Of a stretch of 64,000 nt of DNA, positions 59,311-64,000 are shown piece after piece (within the stretch, counting starts at the first letter, position 1; each line of letters opens with the position of its first letter). The notes below the pieces were generated by a model. The model saw only the letters and a list, made by a program, of their open reading frames with translations, had not been told where the DNA came from and did not search any database. Source of the DNA: Rhynchospora pubera (lineage: Eukaryota; Streptophyta; Magnoliopsida; Poales; Cyperaceae); contig CM051459.1 in NCBI GenBank assembly GCA_028095005.1, forward strand, positions 119,943,431-120,007,430. Reading direction: 5' to 3'. Both the position numbers and the translations under genes were made by a program.

Positions 59311-62046
59311 ATGGGAAGGCGATATCTCTTCACCGACTCTGACGGCTGGACTACGGTAACAAGGCGCCCAAGTACCAAATCAAATGCTCATCTCAACCGC
59401 CGGCGAATTGGGAAACCCCCTACAATCAAGCGTTTGTTTACCTATCCCCTCCCCATACCTTCTTCGGATCTATTTCCTTCTTCACCTCCCAAAACTATTG
59501 CTTCCTCAACCATTATTGCTTCCTCTGACCTTAACGTTACAAGCATCAAAACTATTCCAATTGCTGCTATGCCTCAACCTACCTCCACTTTCGATCCCCT
59601 CACTTCTTGGTACACAACTGATCCCGAAACTAAGAAAGCCTATGAAACTGATCCTTGTCTCACGGGCAAGCTCTACCTTCACCCAACTGATCACTCTAAG
59701 CCAGGATGGAAAAACAGATGTTTTACGTGTTTAGTCAGAGGTCACTCAGCTTCTCTCTGCAAAGCTCCTATCAGAGCCTGTGCTCGATGCTTCAGGCCAG
59801 GACATGGAGCGACCGATTGCCCTACTCTACAGCAGCCAAAGGTACGTCCCTCGTTGCTGCCTCGAGGCAACCTTGGCCAGGATAAGCTTCCTCATAACCG
59901 ACCTAACCTCATAGATCTTTATTTGCCCCAATCCTATGACAATATCAACGACCTCCGTTACCTCTCCAAAGGGGTTATCGTTGATGGTCGCCTCAAGCCG
60001 GGTCGTTTTTCCACTACCTCAGTTCAAGCTGCTCTGATGATGATTACCGAGACATCGGTAACTTATCCTCTTATACACTTGAATGCAGATCGTTATCTTT
60101 TTGTTCTTCCTGATGAGAAGGACAGAAGCAGTTTTCTTTCCTCCTACAAACACAAGCTCGAATCGATTGGTCTGGTTCCTTATCCATGGAGTCCTGCAAT
60201 TGATTCAGAACCGATTGAATATCGATACAAAGTGTTAATTGACCTCCTTGAGGTTCCCATTCAGGCATGGAATTCTCAGCACATAATTCCCTTAATTGGT
60301 CAATTTGGTCTTTTACTTGACCATACCCCTTTTGAAGGTGTTCAATCTCTTGAGAAGCTTCGAGTTTTGGTGGCAGTTCGTAAGCTCGTTGAAATACCTT
60401 TTGCTGCTCGGTTAACCGACAGGTTTCTTAGAAAACCTATAACCTTTGAAGTAGTTAGCTGGATTGAGGAATCTTTTAGAGCCACCACTCCGTTTGATCC
60501 AACCCCGTCTAATGCTTATTTTAGAGAGGTAGACAAACATATCCGTAAGGTCCCTCCTCCTTCTAACAATTCGGCACATCTTCAGCCGCTTACAAACACT
60601 GTCTCAGTTGATTTTGAGGTCGCCTACAACGCTTGGGATTCGATGCCCCCTTCTTCTAGCAAAAATGACTTCCGTCGAAGTCTAGAAAAATCACCTTACT
60701 GGGAACTTACTCGTAAGGCTGCAACACTGTCTGCTAATCCTGGCCCTTCTTTTTCTCTCAAGGACAGCAACTTTGAGCCAAACAATGGCTTTGTCCTTCA
60801 TGGTAACACCTCCACAATTGGCTCCTCTCGGCTTGCCACAAAAGATCCTGCCACGGTTAATTTTTCAAATAAGGCATTCAAACCTCCAGCACAGGAAAAG
60901 ATTATTACCTTTGGTAAAGATTTTTTGCAAGTTACGGTTGATGCACAGAACAAGGAGCCTATTCCGTCCTTTCCTCAAATTACTCATTTTACTCATGAAT
61001 GGTTTCCTTATGGAGAAGAGAATTTATTTCTTAGCCCACCTCCCCCTCCTCCTCTCTTGGATGTACACCTGGCTCTACTACGTGCCAACTCAATTAAGGT
61101 CAATGCCGTTTCTGAGAAAAAAAATGATGATTTTTTGTCCCCTTCACAGGCCTTAAATTCTCCTAATAGGCATGTTGGGCCTTGTAGAACTGAAATTATT
61201 GCCCCAACTCTCTCTGATGCGGCCCAAGAAAACATTGCTATCTCTTCTTCCCTGTTAGAGCATGAAGATATTGCAATTGAAACCTCTCCACCTCACGCAG
61301 TGGCTCCATGCTTCGCAAGCACGGGTGGCACAGAGAATACTGTTACATCTGGTGATAACATTGATTCCTCTGGTTCTAGTGATGATCCTCTTTTGGTAAC
61401 TACTGACTCCAGGGAGAAATTTGAGGAACCTCAAGAAACGTCAGAGGAAATTCTCTCTCCTTTATCATCACTGCACTTAACGGAGCCCAATCCAAATCTG
61501 GCCATTGTTGTTTGGAAGCCTTCTCCCTCTCCTGCTTCGCCCCAACAACTGCCTGAACCCTCTTTCCCGTCCTTTGTCCCGCTTAACATTCTGCCGCAGC
61601 TTCCTGATTCTCCTGTCATTTATTCGCCTTCTCCTGTTCAACAATGTCTTGATGCCTCTCTTCCTCCAAGGTTCATTTCTCCATCGGACCGGCGAAACCC
61701 GAGGAGTGCCAAAAAACTTAATTTCTTGGCAACTCCATCTAACTCGATGGATAATCATATTGACAACACATCTCGGCCGCGGCGCAGCGGCCGTAATACT
61801 AAGCCCAATAAGGCTTTCCAAGGCTTTGATGTTGGAGTTAAGAAGAGAGCAAAACGTACGCCTTCAACCTCATCCAAAAAAGCACTTCAGGCGGCAATCA
61901 AAGAAGCGGGTCTCAACCGTTCCCTCATGACAACCACTTCTCTGTCGGAGGAAGAACAAAACTCTCTCAAAGGTTACTGTGGAATCTTACAGACGGATGG
62001 CACTTCAACTATTGCAATCCAAGCTGCTTCGTCAAGCAACTCCTAG
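59311..62046 (+). CDS. LINE ORF1 protein with two CCHC knuckles, 911 aa
   Basis: Nucleic-acid-binding protein expected to coat LINE RNA. The ATG at 59311 starts MGRRYLFTDSDGWTTVTRR; an upstream in-frame TTG would add 15 residues. Two tandem zinc knuckles CX2CX4HX4C: CFTCLVRGHSASLC near residue 137 and CARCFRPGHGATDC near 157. A following region (about 215-370: YLFVLPDEKDRSSFLSS, VLIDLLEVPIQAW, LRVLVAVRKLVEIPFAARL) resembles DUF4283 of plant LINE ORF1 proteins. Then comes a long proline/serine-rich, probably disordered segment, and a basic C-terminus (RPRRSGRNTKPNK near 821, KKRAKRTPSTSSKK) that could be an AT-hook-like or nuclear-localisation motif. Knuckles before DUF4283 is the reverse of the commoner order. 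Open over its full length, so the element is young or selected. Confidence 0.9.
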   Translation: MGRRYLFTDSDGWTTVTRRPSTKSNAHLNRRRIGKPPTIKRLFTYPLPIPSSDLFPSSPPKTIASSTIIASSDLNVTSIKTIPIAAMPQPTSTFDPLTSWYTTDPETKKAYETDPCLTGKLYLHPTDHSKPGWKNRCFTCLVRGHSASLCKAPIRACARCFRPGHGATDCPTLQQPKVRPSLLPRGNLGQDKLPHNRPNLIDLYLPQSYDNINDLRYLSKGVIVDGRLKPGRFSTTSVQAALMMITETSVTYPLIHLNADRYLFVLPDEKDRSSFLSSYKHKLESIGLVPYPWSPAIDSEPIEYRYKVLIDLLEVPIQAWNSQHIIPLIGQFGLLLDHTPFEGVQSLEKLRVLVAVRKLVEIPFAARLTDRFLRKPITFEVVSWIEESFRATTPFDPTPSNAYFREVDKHIRKVPPPSNNSAHLQPLTNTVSVDFEVAYNAWDSMPPSSSKNDFRRSLEKSPYWELTRKAATLSANPGPSFSLKDSNFEPNNGFVLHGNTSTIGSSRLATKDPATVNFSNKAFKPPAQEKIITFGKDFLQVTVDAQNKEPIPSFPQITHFTHEWFPYGEENLFLSPPPPPPLLDVHLALLRANSIKVNAVSEKKNDDFLSPSQALNSPNRHVGPCRTEIIAPTLSDAAQENIAISSSLLEHEDIAIETSPPHAVAPCFASTGGTENTVTSGDNIDSSGSSDDPLLVTTDSREKFEEPQETSEEILSPLSSLHLTEPNPNLAIVVWKPSPSPASPQQLPEPSFPSFVPLNILPQLPDSPVIYSPSPVQQCLDASLPPRFISPSDRRNPRSAKKLNFLATPSNSMDNHIDNTSRPRRSGRNTKPNKAFQGFDVGVKKRAKRTPSTSSKKALQAAIKEAGLNRSLMTTTSLSEEEQNSLKGYCGILQTDGTSTIAIQAASSSNS

Positions 62047-62117
62047 TCTAATCGTGCTTCTTTGAATTTAGTCTATGTTGGCAGTTGTTTAGCCTTTTAT
62101 CCTTTTTAAAATTATTA

Positions 62118-64000
62118 ATGTTTTTTCCTTTTATTAAAGCTTTATGTTGGAATGTTAGGGGACTATCTGATCTTAATAAATGTGCGGTTGTTAAAGATAC
62201 TGTCAAGGATAGCGGTTGTAATATTCTTTGTCTTCAAGAAACGAAGTGGTCATCATGTGATTTTTTTAGAATTCGTAATGTCTGTTCTTTTCGGTTCAAT
62301 TCTTATACTGCTCTTGATGCTATTGGAACAAAAGGTGGTATCTTGTTAGTTTGGTCTGACCAATTTACTTGTTCTAATAACATAAATCTTTCTTTCTCGT
62401 CTACGGCTGTTCTCTCTTTTGGCTCTTTTTCCTTCATGATAACAGTTGTATATGGCCCTATTGACGATCGACTCAAAGTGGTTTTTCTAGATGAACTCTT
62501 AACCATTAGATCTTTGACTTCACTTCCCTGGATCTTGCTAGGGGATTTCAACTTACTTCGCGATCCACTGGATTCTAACGGTGGCACTAGAAATCCTTCT
62601 TCGATCTTTCGTTTCAACTCTTTCATCTCTAATGCCAATCTTTTCGAAGTACCTTTGCTAGGTCGACAATATACTTGGTCAAACAAACGTCCCTCTCCCT
62701 GTTTCTCGCGCATTGACAGAGCATTTCTTTCTCCTGACTGGCTCACCTTCCCTCTATTTCATTCTCTTACAGACCTCCCTACTACTACCTCAGACCACGC
62801 TCCACTTCTTCTGTCAATTGTTCCACAACAGTCAAAAAAGAAAAGACAGTTCAAATTAGAATCTTTTTGGTTTAGAGCAGCGGACTTCACTCAAGTTGTC
62901 TCTGATGCGTGGTTAGGAGTCCCTAATCACTCAAACCCGGCAAAAAATCTCTTACACAAATTCAAAGCAGTCAGACTGGCTCTTTCCAAGTGGGCGAATT
63001 CCAAGTACGCTAATCGCAATATATTCCTACAACGCACTAAGTTAATTATCAAGTACCTAGACTGGCTAGAGGAATCAAGATCGCTTTCCTCTTCTGAATT
63101 TTCCCTACGAATTGCTCTCCGTCAACGTGCTTACTCTTTAATCCAAGATCAAGAAGAGAAATGGAAACAGAGAAGTGGCATTACTTGGTTAAAGTTGGGA
63201 GATAAAAATACCAAGTTCTTTCATGCTGTTGCTTCTTCGAGACGTATTTTCAACTCGATTGACTCTGTGTGTCTGGATGGACGCACTGTCTCTGATCCTT
63301 TGGAGTTGAAATCGGTTTTCCTAGATCACTTTACCTCGATCCTTGGCTCCAGTCCCTCTCAACCTCCTCCTTTCGACCTTTCTGGAAAACTCGGTCCCCA
63401 ACTTGATCTGTCTGCCTTAGGTCTTCCTTTTTCTGAGAATGAGATTCTTCGTGCCATCAATCAACTCCCGTCTGGTAAAGCTTCAGGTCCGGATGGCTTT
63501 CCGATTGACTTTTTTAAAAAGTTTTGGAACATTATCAAAGATGACTTGATGCGTGCTTTTCTGGCTTTTCAAGATTGCATACTAGATCTCTCCGAACTTA
63601 ACAAGGCTTACATCTCATTAGTTCCAAAGAAGGAATCTTGTAATAAAATCTCTGATTATAGACCTATTAGCGTCATCAATTCTTTTGTCAAAATCATCAC
63701 TAAAGTTTTGGCAAACCGACTCCAACCTCACATTAATGATCTTGTAAGTCCTCTTCAAACAGCCTTCACAAAAAAACGTTCCATCATGGAATCTTATATG
63801 ATTACGAGGGAATTTATCTCTTTCTACCACAAGAATAAATTACCCGCTGTCCTTTACAAGGTGGACTTTGCCAAAGCTTTCGACACGGTCTCCTGGACTT
63901 TTCTGACACATATTTTGATTGAACGAGGTTTTCCTCCATCTTGGATATCTTGGATACTACAGGTTCTTCGCTCTTCCACTTCTACCATTAAAGTTAATGG
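62118..64000 (+). CDS. LINE ORF2 (endonuclease and reverse transcriptase), 3' end outside window
   Basis: ATG at 62118 (MFFPFIKALCWNVRGLSD) opens 627 codons with no stop to the window edge. Apurinic-type endonuclease first: WNVRG, LCLQETKW, VVYGP, LLGDFN near residue 140 and TSDHAPL near 225. A linker follows with WLKLGDKNTKFFHAVASSRR. Then reverse transcriptase: LPSGKASGPDGFPIDFFKKF, LVPKK, YRPISVINSFVKIITKVLA, QTAFTKKRSI and VDFAKAFDTVSW with the first catalytic Asp. The YADD box and the zinc-binding tail lie beyond the window. Confidence 0.93.
   Translation, partial: MFFPFIKALCWNVRGLSDLNKCAVVKDTVKDSGCNILCLQETKWSSCDFFRIRNVCSFRFNSYTALDAIGTKGGILLVWSDQFTCSNNINLSFSSTAVLSFGSFSFMITVVYGPIDDRLKVVFLDELLTIRSLTSLPWILLGDFNLLRDPLDSNGGTRNPSSIFRFNSFISNANLFEVPLLGRQYTWSNKRPSPCFSRIDRAFLSPDWLTFPLFHSLTDLPTTTSDHAPLLLSIVPQQSKKKRQFKLESFWFRAADFTQVVSDAWLGVPNHSNPAKNLLHKFKAVRLALSKWANSKYANRNIFLQRTKLIIKYLDWLEESRSLSSSEFSLRIALRQRAYSLIQDQEEKWKQRSGITWLKLGDKNTKFFHAVASSRRIFNSIDSVCLDGRTVSDPLELKSVFLDHFTSILGSSPSQPPPFDLSGKLGPQLDLSALGLPFSENEILRAINQLPSGKASGPDGFPIDFFKKFWNIIKDDLMRAFLAFQDCILDLSELNKAYISLVPKKESCNKISDYRPISVINSFVKIITKVLANRLQPHINDLVSPLQTAFTKKRSIMESYMITREFISFYHKNKLPAVLYKVDFAKAFDTVSWTFLTHILIERGFPPSWISWILQVLRSSTSTIKVN

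Larger units (their letters stand above)
59260..64000 (+). mobile_element. L1-type LINE, runs off the window
   Basis: ORF1 (59311-62046), a 71-base gap, then ORF2 (from 62118) with endonuclease and reverse transcriptase, the standard layout of plant L1 elements. Both frames are open to the window edge. The 5' border is approximate and the 3' end and target duplication are outside the window. Confidence 0.9.

Noticed and set aside
1..64000. CRISPR arrays, operons, phage or defence systems
   Set aside because: The window is plant nuclear DNA. Repeats are transposon ends, LTRs and microsatellites, and no regular spacer array or gene cluster of that kind was seen. No undescribed molecular system could be supported.

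Overview
This is a flowering-plant nuclear window, probably from a eudicot; the species cannot be named from sequence alone. The signs are AT-rich intergenic DNA, spliced genes with GT-AG introns, plant class III peroxidases, Ty1/copia retrotransposons, L1-type LINEs, a tRNA-derived SINE and many small hAT- and Mutator-like elements. I see no prokaryotic operon, CRISPR array or organellar gene set.

Host genes. (1) 3.2-7.0 kb, + strand: an 11-exon gene for a ribosomal protein uL1 with a long N-terminal extension, most like the mitochondrial type. (2) A cluster of class III (secretory) peroxidases, all with a 3-exon layout (about 210 / 192 / 552 coding bases): copy A (14.57-15.73 kb, -), copy B (29.35-30.54 kb, -), copy C (36.92-38.08 kb, -, broken by a one-base deletion) and copy D (55.15-56.32 kb, +). 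A relic of a fifth copy lies at 18.3-19.3 kb: only 3' flank and the last nine codons remain. A/B and C/D form two subgroups. (3) Weaker gene traces are a possible ubiquitin-like-fold gene (26.2-26.7 kb, -), an F-box/FBD-like fragment (57.7-58.0 kb, -) and a putative signal-peptide exon (1.17-1.28 kb, -).

Mobile DNA fills most of the rest. A complete 5.19-kb copia element (20,562-25,751, -) has 527-bp LTRs, a 5-bp target duplication ACCAG and one in-frame stop in its polyprotein. A complete 9.82-kb Angela-like copia element (45,072-54,894, +) has 1,736-bp LTRs that differ at only two sites by eye, target duplication TAATA, one in-frame stop and ACG where the start codon is expected. It sits 172 bp upstream of the TATA box of peroxidase D, in the same orientation. 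An L1-type LINE enters at about 59.3 kb with open ORF1 and open ORF2 up to the window edge, and a 5'-truncated LINE with a 14-bp target duplication lies at 39.8-40.6 kb. Short elements include five hAT-like elements with exact 8-bp target duplications, Mutator-like elements with 10-11-bp duplications, long inverted-repeat (foldback) elements, an Au-type SINE with a 12-bp duplication in a uL1 intron, and at least four copies of a family with GTTTGGAT ends.

How it fits together: a peroxidase array grew by local duplication, then transposons spread the copies apart, cut off one copy, landed in the promoter of copy D, and left a hAT element 13 bp after its stop codon. I found no convincing undescribed molecular system. 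The most informative leads are the retrotransposon next to the peroxidase D promoter, the frameshift in copy C, the lost calcium ligand in copy B, and the single nonsense codon in each of two very young copia elements.
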